Assembly: GCF_900113175.1 (NCBI RefSeq)
Contig: NZ_FOOK01000009.1
Coordinates: 41,731-105,730, forward strand
Reading direction: 5' to 3'
Length of the DNA: 64,000 bases
Origin: Planifilum fulgidum
GTDB taxonomy: Bacteria > Bacillota > Bacilli > Thermoactinomycetales > DSM-44946
Made by a program: the position numbers and the translations under genes. Under the pieces are notes generated by a model, which worked only from the letters and a program-made list of their open reading frames with translations, searched no databases and was not told the DNA's origin. Of this stretch, positions 17,427 to 26,644 are shown piece by piece; the stretch's first letter is position 1, and every line of letters begins with the position of its first letter.

Positions 17427-18707
17427 ATGCACAATCCCTTTGAAATGGCTCAACAACAGGTCGCCCACGCAGCCAACCTGCTCGGGCTGGATCGCAACGT
17501 CACGGAAATCCTCCTGCATCCGACGCGCGTTCTCTGCGTTTCCTTCCCCGTGACCATGGACGACGGCAGCACCCGGATCTTTCACGGGTACCGGTCGCAG
17601 CACAACGACGCCATCGGGCCGACCAAGGGAGGCATCCGTTTTCACCCCGATGTGACCATGGACGAAGTCAAGGCCCTCTCGATGTGGATGACCTTTAAAT
17701 GCGGCGTGGTCGGCCTGCCCTACGGAGGAGCGAAGGGGGGCGTCGTCTGCAATCCGAAACAGTTGTCCAAAGGGGAACTGGAACGGGTGAGCCGGGGCTT
17801 CATCCAGGCGATCGCTTCCATCATCGGACCGGAAAAGGACATTCCGGCGCCGGACGTGTACACCAATGCCGAAATCATGGGCTGGATGATGGATGAGTTC
17901 AGCCGCATGCGCCAATCCTTCACCCCCGGCGTCATCACCGGCAAGGATCCGATTATCGGCGGTTCCCTGGGACGGGATAAAGCGACCGCCCTCGGCTGCG
18001 TCTTCACCATCCGGGAAGCGGCGGAGAAACTGGGGATTCCCCTGGAAGGAGCCACCGTCGCCGTTCAAGGCTTTGGCAACGCGGGCCGCTACAGCGCTCT
18101 TCTTCTGCAGGAATTGGGCTGCCGGATCGTGGCCATCAGCGACTCGCAGGGAGGCATCTTCAACCCCGGCGGGATTGATCCGAAGGAAGCCGTCAACATC
18201 AAGGAGAAGACCGGATCGGTCATCCATTTCACCGACTATTTCAGCGATCACACCCGGCAAATCACCAACCGGGAACTTCTGGAACTCGAGGTGGACATCC
18301 TGATTCCCGCCGCCTTGGAGGATCAGATCCACGAAGAAAATGCGGACCGCATCCGCGCCAAAATCGTGGCGGAGGCGGCCAACGGCCCCACCACGCCGGA
18401 GGCGGACCGGATCCTCTACAACAAGGGCATTCACGTGATCCCGGATATCCTGGCCAACGCCGGCGGCGTCACCGTCTCCTACTTCGAATGGGTTCAAAAC
18501 CTCATGAACTATCACTGGCCGGAAGAGGAAGTGAACAGCAAACTGGAACAAAAAATGGTGGAGGCTTACCACAACGTTTACCGGATGCATCAGGAGAAAA
18601 AGGTGGACATGCGGACCGCCGCCTATATGGTGTCCATCGCCCGGATCGTCAAGGCGATGGTGGCCCGGGGCTGGATCAAGGAGCACCAGGCCGTTCTCCA
18701 GCGGTGA
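17427..18707 (+). CDS. gudB: Glutamate dehydrogenase (GudB/RocG type)
   Basis: 426 aa, the standard length. It catalyses NAD-dependent oxidative deamination of glutamate to 2-oxoglutarate. Active-site segments are present: G-P-T-K-G-G-I-R, L-P-Y-G-G-A-K-G-G-V (catalytic Lys), the D of P-A-P-D-V-Y-T, and the Rossmann V-Q-G-F-G-N-A-G. ATG 17427 follows GGAGG; a farther upstream ATG lacks a site. Together with glutaminase it would feed glutamine and glutamate carbon into the TCA cycle. Confidence 0.96.
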   Translation: MHNPFEMAQQQVAHAANLLGLDRNVTEILLHPTRVLCVSFPVTMDDGSTRIFHGYRSQHNDAIGPTKGGIRFHPDVTMDEVKALSMWMTFKCGVVGLPYGGAKGGVVCNPKQLSKGELERVSRGFIQAIASIIGPEKDIPAPDVYTNAEIMGWMMDEFSRMRQSFTPGVITGKDPIIGGSLGRDKATALGCVFTIREAAEKLGIPLEGATVAVQGFGNAGRYSALLLQELGCRIVAISDSQGGIFNPGGIDPKEAVNIKEKTGSVIHFTDYFSDHTRQITNRELLELEVDILIPAALEDQIHEENADRIRAKIVAEAANGPTTPEADRILYNKGIHVIPDILANAGGVTVSYFEWVQNLMNYHWPEEEVNSKLEQKMVEAYHNVYRMHQEKKVDMRTAAYMVSIARIVKAMVARGWIKEHQAVLQR

Positions 18708-18720
18708 CTCCGTCAATCGG

Positions 18721-18752
18721 GCGCTTGCCGGCGAAGGCAGGCGCTTTTTTTT
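18721..18752 (+). terminator. Rho-independent terminator of gudB
   Basis: GCGC-T-TGCC stem paired with GGCA-GGCGC around a short loop, followed by eight T residues. Confidence 0.85.
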
Positions 18753-18891
18753 CGAGGCGACATCCATCTCGGGAAACCGGATTGACCCCTCTCGATTCTT
18801 CCTTCGGTTTCCGCCGCCGGGCGCCGATGATTGCCCCGGGGATTGCGCATACTGAAGGAGCGAAGCTTGCTGGCTGCAAGGGGGATGGGAC

Positions 18892-19500
18892 GTGCTCACC
18901 ATTCCGGTCGACCGTTGCACTCAGCTCCGCCTGTTGGAGATGAGCCACGCGCAGGCAATGTTTCGGCTGGTGGCGTCCAATCGCGATCATTTGCGACCGT
19001 GGCTTCCCTGGGTGGATCGGATGCGGGTGGAATCCGACGCGGAAAACTACATCCTCCGGTCCCTGGGCCGCTTTTCCGCCGGCACGGAGGCCCACTTCGG
19101 CATATGGTTCCGGGAGATGCTAGCAGGGTCCATCACCGTTGAGCGGATCGACGCCTGGAACCGGGTGGCGGAAATCGGATACTGGCTGGGAAAAGAATTC
19201 GTGGGGAAGGGAATCATGCGCCGGTCGGCCGCCGCCCTGATCGATTACCTGATCGAAAAGCGGGCGATCAACCGGATCGAAATCCGCTGCACCCCCGCCA
19301 ACATATCCAGCCAGGCGATACCGCTTAGCCTCGGATTCCGGATGGAGGGAACGCTTCGGGAAGCGGCATACCTTAAGGGAAGGTTTCACGACCACCTTCT
19401 CTTCGCCATCACCGCCGAGGAATGGAAGAGGCGGAAACAAGGCGAGGAGGAGACGCAATGTCTCCCGGCCGGCGGCCCGTCGGAACTCCCCGGAAGATAA
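18892..19500 (+). CDS. GNAT acetyltransferase, RimJ/RimL-like
   Basis: 202 aa. It has the RimJ/RimL arrangement of W-L-P-W-V-D, then E-I-G-Y-W-L-G-K-E-F-V-G-K-G-I-M (acetyl-CoA binding), then S-L-G-F-R-M-E-G-T-L-R-E. It is similar to B. subtilis YdaF, an N-alpha acetyltransferase for proteins or small molecules. GTG start. The last 25 residues are unconserved. It is single, convergent with the sugar operon. Confidence 0.88.
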   Translation: MLTIPVDRCTQLRLLEMSHAQAMFRLVASNRDHLRPWLPWVDRMRVESDAENYILRSLGRFSAGTEAHFGIWFREMLAGSITVERIDAWNRVAEIGYWLGKEFVGKGIMRRSAAALIDYLIEKRAINRIEIRCTPANISSQAIPLSLGFRMEGTLREAAYLKGRFHDHLLFAITAEEWKRRKQGEEETQCLPAGGPSELPGR

Positions 19501-19523
19501 AAAAGGCCACCTAGCGGTGGCCT
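19501..19523 (-). terminator. Terminator of the left sugar operon
   Basis: AGGCCACC/GGTGGCCT stem with TTTTTT on the minus strand, about 105 bases past the last permease stop. Confidence 0.7.
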
Positions 19524-19627
19524 CAAATCGCCGCAAACCCCAAAGCCCGGGAATCGGAGGCGTTTTTTCGCCCCGGCTCCGCGCGGCGAAACATCGCTTT
19601 CTCCGACGCTAAGCCGAGACCGCCAAT

Positions 19628-20455
19628 TCACTCCTTGACGGCACCGGCCGTAATCCCCGAAATAATCCGGCGTTGAAAGATCAAAACCATGATCACCAGA
19701 GGGATCGTCACGATGACGGAGGCGGCGGAAATCTCACCCCAGGGAATCGTGTAGCGGCCCTGGAACAGGGCGATGCCCACCGGCACCGTCTTCATCGTCT
19801 CCTCGGTGTTGATGGTCAGGGCGAAGAAAAACTCGTTCCAGGCGGCGATGAAGACGAGGATCGCCGTGGTGAAGGTACCGGGAACCGCCAGGGGGAAGAT
19901 CACCTTCCAGAAGGTTTGCATCACGGTCGCTCCGTCCACCCGGGCGGCCTCCTCCAGGTCATAGGGAATTTGCCGGTAAAAGGCGGTCAGGTTCCAAACC
20001 GCCAGGGGCAAGGCAAAGGTGGTATAGGGAATCACCAGCCCCAGGTAGGAGTTGGTGAGATTGACCGATTTCACGAAAAGGTAAATGGGGGCAATGGTGG
20101 CGATTTGCGGGAACATCGACACCATGAGGAACAGACCCAGCACCAGGGTCTTCCCGCGAAAGTGCAGGCGGGCGATCGCATAGGCGGCGATGGCCGCCAC
20201 GAACACGCAGTAGATGGTGGTCAGGGATGCCACGACAAAGCTGTTCCACAGATAGGAACCGAAGGGACGCTGCGTAAAGACCCGCACATAGTTGTCCAGC
20301 GTCGGATTGGACGCGAACAGCTTAAAGGCGCTTTCCCCGAACAGCTCGCCGGGGGGCTTCAGGGATGCCAGAAACTGCCACAAAAAGGGGAAGAGGATGA
20401 CAAAGACGAAGCCGACCAAAAATACGTAAAATCCTGGACCTGCTTTTTTCCGCAT
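19628..20455 (-). CDS. Carbohydrate ABC transporter permease, MalG type
   Basis: 275 aa, six membrane helices. The EAA motif for contact with the ATPase is clear (E-E-A-A-R-V-D-G-A-T, then P-L-A-V-P-G). It is the last gene of the minus-strand sugar operon, 14 bases after the partner permease. The sequence is of the CUT1 group (maltose/trehalose/oligosaccharide). No ATPase gene is in this operon. Confidence 0.93.
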   Translation of the reverse strand: MRKKAGPGFYVFLVGFVFVILFPFLWQFLASLKPPGELFGESAFKLFASNPTLDNYVRVFTQRPFGSYLWNSFVVASLTTIYCVFVAAIAAYAIARLHFRGKTLVLGLFLMVSMFPQIATIAPIYLFVKSVNLTNSYLGLVIPYTTFALPLAVWNLTAFYRQIPYDLEEAARVDGATVMQTFWKVIFPLAVPGTFTTAILVFIAAWNEFFFALTINTEETMKTVPVGIALFQGRYTIPWGEISAASVIVTIPLVIMVLIFQRRIISGITAGAVKE

Positions 20456-20468
20456 CCAATCACCCCCC

Positions 20469-21773
20469 TCACCGTTTGCGCCCGTCGCTGATGAGATCGG
20501 AACCGAGCAGTTTGACGAAGATCATGCTGATCAACGCCACGCAGATGAAAACGATGACGGACAGGGCGGAACCGGCTCCGAAGTTCAGCTGGGCGAACAT
20601 GGTTTTGTAGGCGAAAACGGAGATCGTTTCCGTCGAATTGGCAGGTCCTCCGCCGGTCAACACATAGATCAGGTCGAACACCCGGAAGGCATCCAGGGTC
20701 CTGAACAGGAGGGCCACCAGGATGGTCGATTTCAGCATCGGCAGCGTAATTTTGAAAAACTGCTGCGTTTTGGAGGCGCCGTCCACTTCCGCCGCCTCAT
20801 AGAGGGATTGGGGAATCGTCTGCAGGCCCGCCAAAAGGAGCAGGGCCATGAAGGGCGTCGTTTTCCAGACATCGGCGAAGATGACGGCAAACATCGACCA
20901 GAACTTGGTGGTCAAAAGGACGCCCATGTTGGGAATCAGCCCGATCTCCGTGAAAATCTTAGCCATCACGCCGTTTTGACCGTCAAAGAGGAACCTCCAC
21001 ATCAAGGCGGCGATGACCGTGGGCAGAGCCCAGGGAACCAACACCGCGGCCCGGACAATCCCCCGCCCCCTGAACTGTTTGTTGATCAGGACGGCGATCC
21101 AAAGTCCCAACACCAGTTCCAGGAAGACGGAGATCACCGTAAACACCGTCGTGTTGGCGAGGGCGTTCCACAACCGGGGGCTGTTGGCAAACTCCAGATA
21201 ATATTTGAAACCGACAAAGTTGGGCTCGATGATGGTTTCCCGCCAGCCGTTCACCAGTCCGAGAAGATCGCTCTGTTTCTGCAATTTGTCCGAGTCGATC
21301 TCCTTGATTTCGGCATGGATCTTTTCCAGCTTCTGTCGGGTTTCCAAGGCGAGCTCCTCATCCACCTTGGCGTATTTCAGCTTTTCCGGAACGGGTTGGA
21401 AATTGTTCAGCAATTCATTCACTTGATCCAGCCGCTCGGACACCTGGCGATGGCCCTCGACGGCGTTTTTCAGCTCTTCCAGGTCTCTCTTGATGCGCTG
21501 GAGCTGATCCTTGACATCCTCCGGCGCCTGCCGGATTTCGCCATCCAGGGCGTTCATCAGGTAAGGAACCGTGTCGGCGTAGCGCTCCACGTCGATCCCG
21601 TAGCCGCTTTGGATCTGGAGCTTTGTCGGATCGTTCAGCCGAATGTCGTAAAGACTCATCCAAAAGGAGCGAAGCACCGGCCAAATCGCGATCACGAGGA
21701 TGATAGCGAGTGCCGGCAGAACCAACAGGTATCCGATATGTTTTTCGGACAAACTTCTCCGCTTTTTTTCCAT
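20469..21773 (-). CDS. Carbohydrate ABC transporter permease, MalF type, with a large coiled-coil insert
   Basis: 434 aa against about 290-310 for most CUT1 permeases. After helix 1 (about residues 14-40) there is a roughly 135-residue charged segment (about 50-185) rich in Leu/Glu/Lys heptads (for example L-Q-R-I-K-R-D-L-E-E-L-K). The normal F-V-G-F-K-Y-Y-L-E-F and five more helices follow. The EAA motif is E-A-A-E-V-D-G-A-S. The insert lies on the outer face, the same position as the P2 loop of E. coli MalF but with unrelated sequence. ATG 21773 chosen; GTG 21785 is possible. Confidence 0.92.
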   Translation of the reverse strand: MEKKRRSLSEKHIGYLLVLPALAIILVIAIWPVLRSFWMSLYDIRLNDPTKLQIQSGYGIDVERYADTVPYLMNALDGEIRQAPEDVKDQLQRIKRDLEELKNAVEGHRQVSERLDQVNELLNNFQPVPEKLKYAKVDEELALETRQKLEKIHAEIKEIDSDKLQKQSDLLGLVNGWRETIIEPNFVGFKYYLEFANSPRLWNALANTTVFTVISVFLELVLGLWIAVLINKQFRGRGIVRAAVLVPWALPTVIAALMWRFLFDGQNGVMAKIFTEIGLIPNMGVLLTTKFWSMFAVIFADVWKTTPFMALLLLAGLQTIPQSLYEAAEVDGASKTQQFFKITLPMLKSTILVALLFRTLDAFRVFDLIYVLTGGGPANSTETISVFAYKTMFAQLNFGAGSALSVIVFICVALISMIFVKLLGSDLISDGRKR

Positions 21774-21918
21774 GAATTCTTTCACCAACTTTGACTGTTC
21801 CTCAAGATCAAGGGCGGAGTCGCAATGTCCCCGCGCCTGGGCGCGCGAGGCAGGGAAAGAGGGTGGAAGCCGCCCCCTTCAAAGGGGATGCGGCTTCCTC
21901 CTCCCGCAGAGGAAAACC

Positions 21919-23193
21919 TTATTTCACCACTTCCTTCAGCTGCTTCTCCATGTTCTTCACGGCTTCCTTCGCGGATTGCTTCCCGGCCAGCGCCTTGGAA
22001 ACTTCGACCTGGATGATTTCGGAGATCTTCGGATATTCCGGGGACACCGGACGGGGAATCGCCGCGCTTACCCCCTTGACAAAGTTCTCATCGGCATAGA
22101 GGGGGTTGGCCTTTTGCACTTCCGGATCGTCATAGGTCGGAAGGTACGTCGGGGAGTGGCTGTGAAGAGCGGAAATCTTCTGCCCCTCCGGTCCCGAGAG
22201 GAACTTCACCAGCTCCCAGGCCTCCTCCTTGTGCTTGGAATACTTGTTGATTCCGATCATCCAACCGCCCAGCGCCGCGGCGGATTCCTTGTCCCCCTTC
22301 GGCAGAGGGGCCACTCCCACCTTGTCCACGACCTTGGATTCATCCGGATTTTGGAGAATCGCAAACATGTACGGCCAGTTGCGGGCCAGCACCGATTCCC
22401 CTTCCTTGTACATCTGGTGGGTTTCCGGCTCCTTGATCGCCAGAATGTTGCCCGGCACCGCGCCGGATTTGACGACTTCGATCATCTTTTCCAGACCCTT
22501 TACCGTTTCGGGGGAGTTGATCACCACATTCCCCTTTTCGTCCAGGATCCGGCCGCCGTAGGATCCGGCGAATTCGATGAAGTTGCAGACCAAACCTTCA
22601 TATTGGGCGGCTTGCATCAAGAAGCCGGATTTGGTGCCCTTCTCGCCCTTGTGCTTCTTGGCGAGATCGATCAGCTCATCCCAGGTTTTGGGGGGATCCT
22701 TCACAATATCCTTCCGGTAATACAAAAGTCCCGCGTCGATAAATCGGGGCATCGCCCACTGCTTTCCGTTGAAGTTCCCCGCCTCCACCGCACCGGGGAT
22801 GTACTTGCTCATGTCGATATTGTCCCTCTGGATGAAACGGTCCAGATCCTGCACGTAACCGGCCTGGGCAAATTCCGCCGGCCAAATCACGTCCATGTCG
22901 AACACATCGATTTCCGAAGACTGGGCGGAAAGCATCGTCACGTACTGATCGTGGCTGACGCCGGTGTCCGTCGGCATCTCCTTGAACTTCACCTTGATGT
23001 TCGGGTGTTTCTTCTCAAAGGCTTCAATCAGTTTCTCAGTGGAGCCCGTGTCATCCTTACCCCGGGCGTACACGATGGTCACCTGCTCGCCTTTTCCCTC
23101 ATCCGATCCGCTGTCGGAACTGCCGCAGGCGACCGTCGTCAGCATCAACGCCAACGCCACTCCGACGACACCGATTTTTTTCCATAAGTGCAT
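21919..23193 (-). CDS. Sugar-binding lipoprotein of the left ABC transporter
   Basis: 424-aa family-1 extracellular solute-binding protein. The signal peptide ends in lipobox L-T-T-V-A-C and is followed by a Ser/Gly/Asp linker. The body shows the MalE-like pattern (F-E-K-K-H-P-N-I-K-V, A-L-G-G-W-M-I-G-I). AAAGGGGGA precedes ATG 23193. It is membrane-anchored and delivers the sugar to the two permeases encoded next. The sugar is unknown; the upstream dehydrogenases and isomerase argue for a keto- or inositol-like compound or a glycoside. Confidence 0.94.
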   Translation of the reverse strand: MHLWKKIGVVGVALALMLTTVACGSSDSGSDEGKGEQVTIVYARGKDDTGSTEKLIEAFEKKHPNIKVKFKEMPTDTGVSHDQYVTMLSAQSSEIDVFDMDVIWPAEFAQAGYVQDLDRFIQRDNIDMSKYIPGAVEAGNFNGKQWAMPRFIDAGLLYYRKDIVKDPPKTWDELIDLAKKHKGEKGTKSGFLMQAAQYEGLVCNFIEFAGSYGGRILDEKGNVVINSPETVKGLEKMIEVVKSGAVPGNILAIKEPETHQMYKEGESVLARNWPYMFAILQNPDESKVVDKVGVAPLPKGDKESAAALGGWMIGINKYSKHKEEAWELVKFLSGPEGQKISALHSHSPTYLPTYDDPEVQKANPLYADENFVKGVSAAIPRPVSPEYPKISEIIQVEVSKALAGKQSAKEAVKNMEKQLKEVVK

Positions 23194-23271
23194 GGCTTGT
23201 TCCCCCTTTGCAGCTTGGATTTTCCGTCTTTCAGCGATCCCGCGTCCCTCGCTCCCGGCCATCACCCCCTT

Positions 23272-24327
23272 TTAGTCAAGTTTCACCAGTTCGCCCGTCC
23301 GCGACGAACGATAGATGGCATCCAAAATCCGGTGGATATACACCCCGTGTTCCGGGGTGCAAATGGGAGAGGCCGTCCCTTCCATGCTGTCGATGAAATT
23401 TTTCAACAGATGGAGGCGGTCATCTCGGCGGGCCGGCCGGATCACCGAATCCACCGGCGTGTTTCCCTCCTCGTGAAACAGGGCGATCTTCCGGTCCTGA
23501 AGATCGACGGCGGCGCCGCCCTCGCTGCCGAACAGGTTGACGAAGACCCGATCCCGCTCCACGTAGGCGGCCCAGCTGACATCCAGGGTCAAGGTGACTC
23601 CCCCTTCAAACCGGATCATCGCCACCGCCAGGTCCTCCACATCGAAGACTCCCCGCTCGTCGATCGACCCGTAGCTGGACAACCCCTTTTTCCGGGGACC
23701 GAACACCCCGTAGGTCTGGCCGAAGACGGCGAGGGGCTTGGGGAAGCCCATCAGCCACAGGGTGAGGTCCAGCATGTGGACGCCGATGTCAATCAGGGGG
23801 CCCCCGCCGGCCCTTTCCATCGACGTGAACCAGCTTCCCCAGCCGGGAATGCCGTTCCTGCGGATCCATCCCGTCTTCGCATGATAGATCTGGCCCAATT
23901 TCCCTTTTTCGATCAGTTCCTTCAGCAGGAGGACCTCGCTGTGGAAGCGGTTGTTTTGACCGATCATCAGCACCCGGTCCGTTTCCCTGGCGACCTCCGC
24001 CATCTGCCGGGCCAGATCCCCGTTGATGGCCATCGGTTTTTCGCAGAGCACATGCTTGCCCGCGCGGAGGGCCTCAATCGCCACCGGTGCGTGAAGATCG
24101 TTGGGCACGCAGACGAGAACGGCATCCACGTCTTCCCGCCGGATCAAATCCCGGTAGTCCCGGTAAATGTGGGGAATCCGGTGCTTCTCCGCCCGTTCCC
24201 GCGCCTTCTCGACGGCCACATCGGAAATGGCGGCCACTTCCGCGCGGGGCTCCTTTTCCAACGTCTTCAAGTGCAACTCGGAAATGCCGCCTGCCCCGAC
24301 AATCCCGAAACGCCACTTCTTCCGCAT
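23272..24327 (-). CDS. Gfo/Idh/MocA family oxidoreductase
   Basis: 351 aa. The N-terminal Rossmann fold begins F-G-I-V-G-A-G-G-I-S. The catalytic E-K-P-M motif lies about residue 95, with D-I-G-V-H-M-L-D in the C-terminal domain. It is an NAD(P)-dependent sugar or inositol dehydrogenase. ATG 24327 with GGAGTG. It is second of a tandem pair, 22 bases after the upstream paralogue, in the sugar operon. Confidence 0.93.
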   Translation of the reverse strand: MRKKWRFGIVGAGGISELHLKTLEKEPRAEVAAISDVAVEKARERAEKHRIPHIYRDYRDLIRREDVDAVLVCVPNDLHAPVAIEALRAGKHVLCEKPMAINGDLARQMAEVARETDRVLMIGQNNRFHSEVLLLKELIEKGKLGQIYHAKTGWIRRNGIPGWGSWFTSMERAGGGPLIDIGVHMLDLTLWLMGFPKPLAVFGQTYGVFGPRKKGLSSYGSIDERGVFDVEDLAVAMIRFEGGVTLTLDVSWAAYVERDRVFVNLFGSEGGAAVDLQDRKIALFHEEGNTPVDSVIRPARRDDRLHLLKNFIDSMEGTASPICTPEHGVYIHRILDAIYRSSRTGELVKLD

Positions 24328-24349
24328 GGTTTCACTCCACTCCAATTCG

Positions 24350-25381
24350 TCACAGTTCCACGCCGACGATCCGTTTCTCCCGCGCCGACTGCAGGGCGGC
24401 CAGAATGACGCCGAGGGACTTCATCCCCTCTTCCCCGGGAATGAGCGGAGGCGTCCCGTTGAGAATGCTCTCCAAAAACGCGTCGATCACGCCGCTCTTC
24501 GTTTGCCCGCCTTCCTCGTTGGTGGCGATGGGCCCCACCCGGTGTTTTTCCACCTGGCCGTCGGCCCGCTCGACGATCAACGGATACTCCGGATCGGCTC
24601 CGATGCGGATCAGACCCTTTTCGCAGTAAAGGACGGTGCTGTTGTCCTCGCCGGGAACATGGGTCCAGCTGGCCGCCATGGTGCCCATCACTCCTTTGGC
24701 GGTGCGGAGGATGAACACCGCGTTGTCATCCACGTCCGTATCTTCCTTGTGAAGCGTGTCGACGAAGGCGCCCACCTCGACGATTTCATCCTTGAGCAGC
24801 CAGCGGATCAGATCCACTTTGTGGATGCCCAGATCCCCCAGGGCCCCCAGGAAAGCTTTTTCCTTGCGGAAGAACCATCCGCCCTTCCCCTCGACGCTCC
24901 AGCTTTCCGGTCCGCCGTGCGCGAAGGCGGTTCGGAAGGTGAGGACGCGTCCCAGCGAGCCGCTTTCCAGAATCTCCTTCGCCTTCACATGGGGCGGCAT
25001 CAGCCGCTGGTTATGGGCGATCATCAGCACCACGCCCCGCTCCTTCGCGGCCCGGATCATGGCCTGGGCCTCATCCCGGGATGTCGCCATCGGCTTTTCG
25101 CACAGGACGTGCTTGCCGGCCTCGGCGGCGGCAATGGAGATGGGCGCGTGATACACGTTGGGCGTGCAGACGCTGACGGCGTCGATGTCCGGCCGCTTGA
25201 GCAGCTCCCGGTAATCCGTGTAGGCGTCACCCCCGTACCGGCGGGCAAAGGCCGCCGCCCTCTCCTCCACCGCGTCGCAAAAGGCTGCCAATTCCACCTC
25301 CGGATGTTCGGCAAACTCGGGAATGTGCCGATGCTTGGCGATGCTGCCGCATCCGATCACCGCCACCCTCACTTTTGCCAT
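24350..25381 (-). CDS. Gfo/Idh/MocA family oxidoreductase
   Basis: 343 aa, a paralogue of the next gene. It has Rossmann V-A-V-I-G-C-G-S-I-A, catalytic C-E-K-P-M-A and D-L-G-I-H-K-V-D. Two such enzymes beside an isomerase/epimerase suggest successive oxidation and reduction at different sugar carbons, as in inositol or 3-keto-glycoside pathways. GAGGAGG lies ahead of ATG 25381. Confidence 0.93.
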   Translation of the reverse strand: MAKVRVAVIGCGSIAKHRHIPEFAEHPEVELAAFCDAVEERAAAFARRYGGDAYTDYRELLKRPDIDAVSVCTPNVYHAPISIAAAEAGKHVLCEKPMATSRDEAQAMIRAAKERGVVLMIAHNQRLMPPHVKAKEILESGSLGRVLTFRTAFAHGGPESWSVEGKGGWFFRKEKAFLGALGDLGIHKVDLIRWLLKDEIVEVGAFVDTLHKEDTDVDDNAVFILRTAKGVMGTMAASWTHVPGEDNSTVLYCEKGLIRIGADPEYPLIVERADGQVEKHRVGPIATNEEGGQTKSGVIDAFLESILNGTPPLIPGEEGMKSLGVILAALQSAREKRIVGVEL

Positions 25382-25498
25382 GTCGCCTTTCCTCCTCTGC
25401 TGGTTCATATCCTGTATGGAGCAAGGTGCGCCGCCGCATCCCCGGTGCGGCGCACCCCTTCTTCTTCTCCGCCCTGCACCGCATCTGGTTGGCGAAAA

Positions 25499-26467
25499 TT
25501 ACACCCACCACATCTCGCCGAGAGTTTCTTTGGGCATGACCTGTTTCAAGTTTTCCACCGCCTTGTGGAAGCCCTCTTCGATGGACAGGAGGGCATCCTC
25601 GTGCTCGATGCTGACCACGTAATCGTAACCGACCAGGCGCAGCGCGCTCAAAATGTCCGCCCAGGTCTTCAGATCGTGTCCGTACCCCACCGTGCGGAAC
25701 AGCCAAGCGCGCTCCTGCAGGTTGGCATAGGATTGCATGTCCGTCAGACCGTACATGTTCACGTTGTCCTGATCGATATAGGTGTCCTTGGCGTGGAAGT
25801 GGTGAATGGCTCCCTCTTTGCCCAAAATTTTGATCGCGGCCACCGGATCGATCCCCTGCCACCACAGATGGCTGGGATCCAGATTGGCGCCGATCACCTC
25901 GCCGACGGCCTCCCGCAGGCGCAGCAGGGTGGCCGGCGTGTGGACGAGAAATCCTCCGTGCAGCTCCAAACCGATCTTCACGTTGTGATCGGCGGCATAT
26001 TTTCCCCATTCCTTCCAATAGGGAATCAGTTTCTCTTCCCACTGCCACTTCAAAACTTCCCGATACTCGTTGGGCCAAGGCGCCACCGGCCAGTTGGGGT
26101 ATTTGGCCCCTTCGTGGTCCCCCGGCGTCCCCGAAAAGCAGTTGACCACGGGAACCTCCAGTTTTTCAGCCAATTGAACGGTTTTTACAAAGGTTTCGTG
26201 GGATTGTTGTGCAAACGATTTATCAGGCGATAAAGGGTTTCCGTGGCAGCTTAATGCGCTGATCTGCAGCCCTTTTTGTGCAACCGTTTGCTTAAATTCC
26301 TTCAATTTCTTCTCATCTGACAACAGCTCATCCGGATTGCAATGGGCATTCCCCGGATAATTTCCGGTCCCCAGCTCCACCGCGTCCAGTCCGGCTTCCT
26401 TGACGTAATCCAGCATTTCCTCAAAGGGCTTCTGCGCAAACAGAACGGTGAACACACCCAGTTTCAT
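25499..26467 (-). CDS. Sugar phosphate isomerase/epimerase (xylose-isomerase-like TIM barrel)
   Basis: 322-aa AP-endonuclease-2/xylose-isomerase-like barrel (IolE/IolH/YcjR group). Metal-ligand segments are visible: G-L-E-L-H-G-G, N-L-D-P-S-H-L-W-W, H-F-H-A-K-D, and the C-terminal S-I-E-H-E-D. It is first gene of the operon with a strong GGGGGAGG site. Codons for residues about 40-100 are unusually AT-rich and contain two cre-like sequences (see 26210-26292). The substrate is not determinable. Confidence 0.93.
   Translation of the reverse strand: MKLGVFTVLFAQKPFEEMLDYVKEAGLDAVELGTGNYPGNAHCNPDELLSDEKKLKEFKQTVAQKGLQISALSCHGNPLSPDKSFAQQSHETFVKTVQLAEKLEVPVVNCFSGTPGDHEGAKYPNWPVAPWPNEYREVLKWQWEEKLIPYWKEWGKYAADHNVKIGLELHGGFLVHTPATLLRLREAVGEVIGANLDPSHLWWQGIDPVAAIKILGKEGAIHHFHAKDTYIDQDNVNMYGLTDMQSYANLQERAWLFRTVGYGHDLKTWADILSALRLVGYDYVVSIEHEDALLSIEEGFHKAVENLKQVMPKETLGEMWWV
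26210..26292. promoter_or_regulatory. Two cre-like (CcpA/LacI-type) boxes inside the isomerase gene
   Basis: TGCAACCGTTTGCT at 26279-26292 matches the catabolite-responsive consensus TGNAANCGNWNNCW. TGCAAACGATTTAT at 26210-26223 matches except one position. Cre sites early in a coding region act as roadblocks in many Bacillales sugar operons. Confidence 0.45.
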
Positions 26468-26614
26468 CGATCGATCCTCCCCCTTTGATCAAGGTTTTGG
26501 CTTTTGCCAAGCGAATGAAGCCGCTTTCCAAAAACGACGGCAACACCTGGGATTCCCCAAAAGGATCCGATCCCCCCCCAACCGGCATGTAGTGCGGGAA
26601 AATGCTTCGCGTGA

Positions 26615-26644
26615 ATCATACGATAGGATTCCGCGAAATGTCAA
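26615..26644 (-). promoter_or_regulatory. SigA promoter of the left sugar operon
   Basis: Minus strand: TTGACA at 26639-26644, 18-base spacer, TATGAT at 26615-26620. An imperfect inverted repeat (GAATC, spacer, GATTC; about 26613-26631) covers the -10, a plausible repressor site. Confidence 0.7.

Noticed and set aside
17037..18920. 627-codon minus-strand frame
   Set aside because: Antisense to glutamate dehydrogenase.
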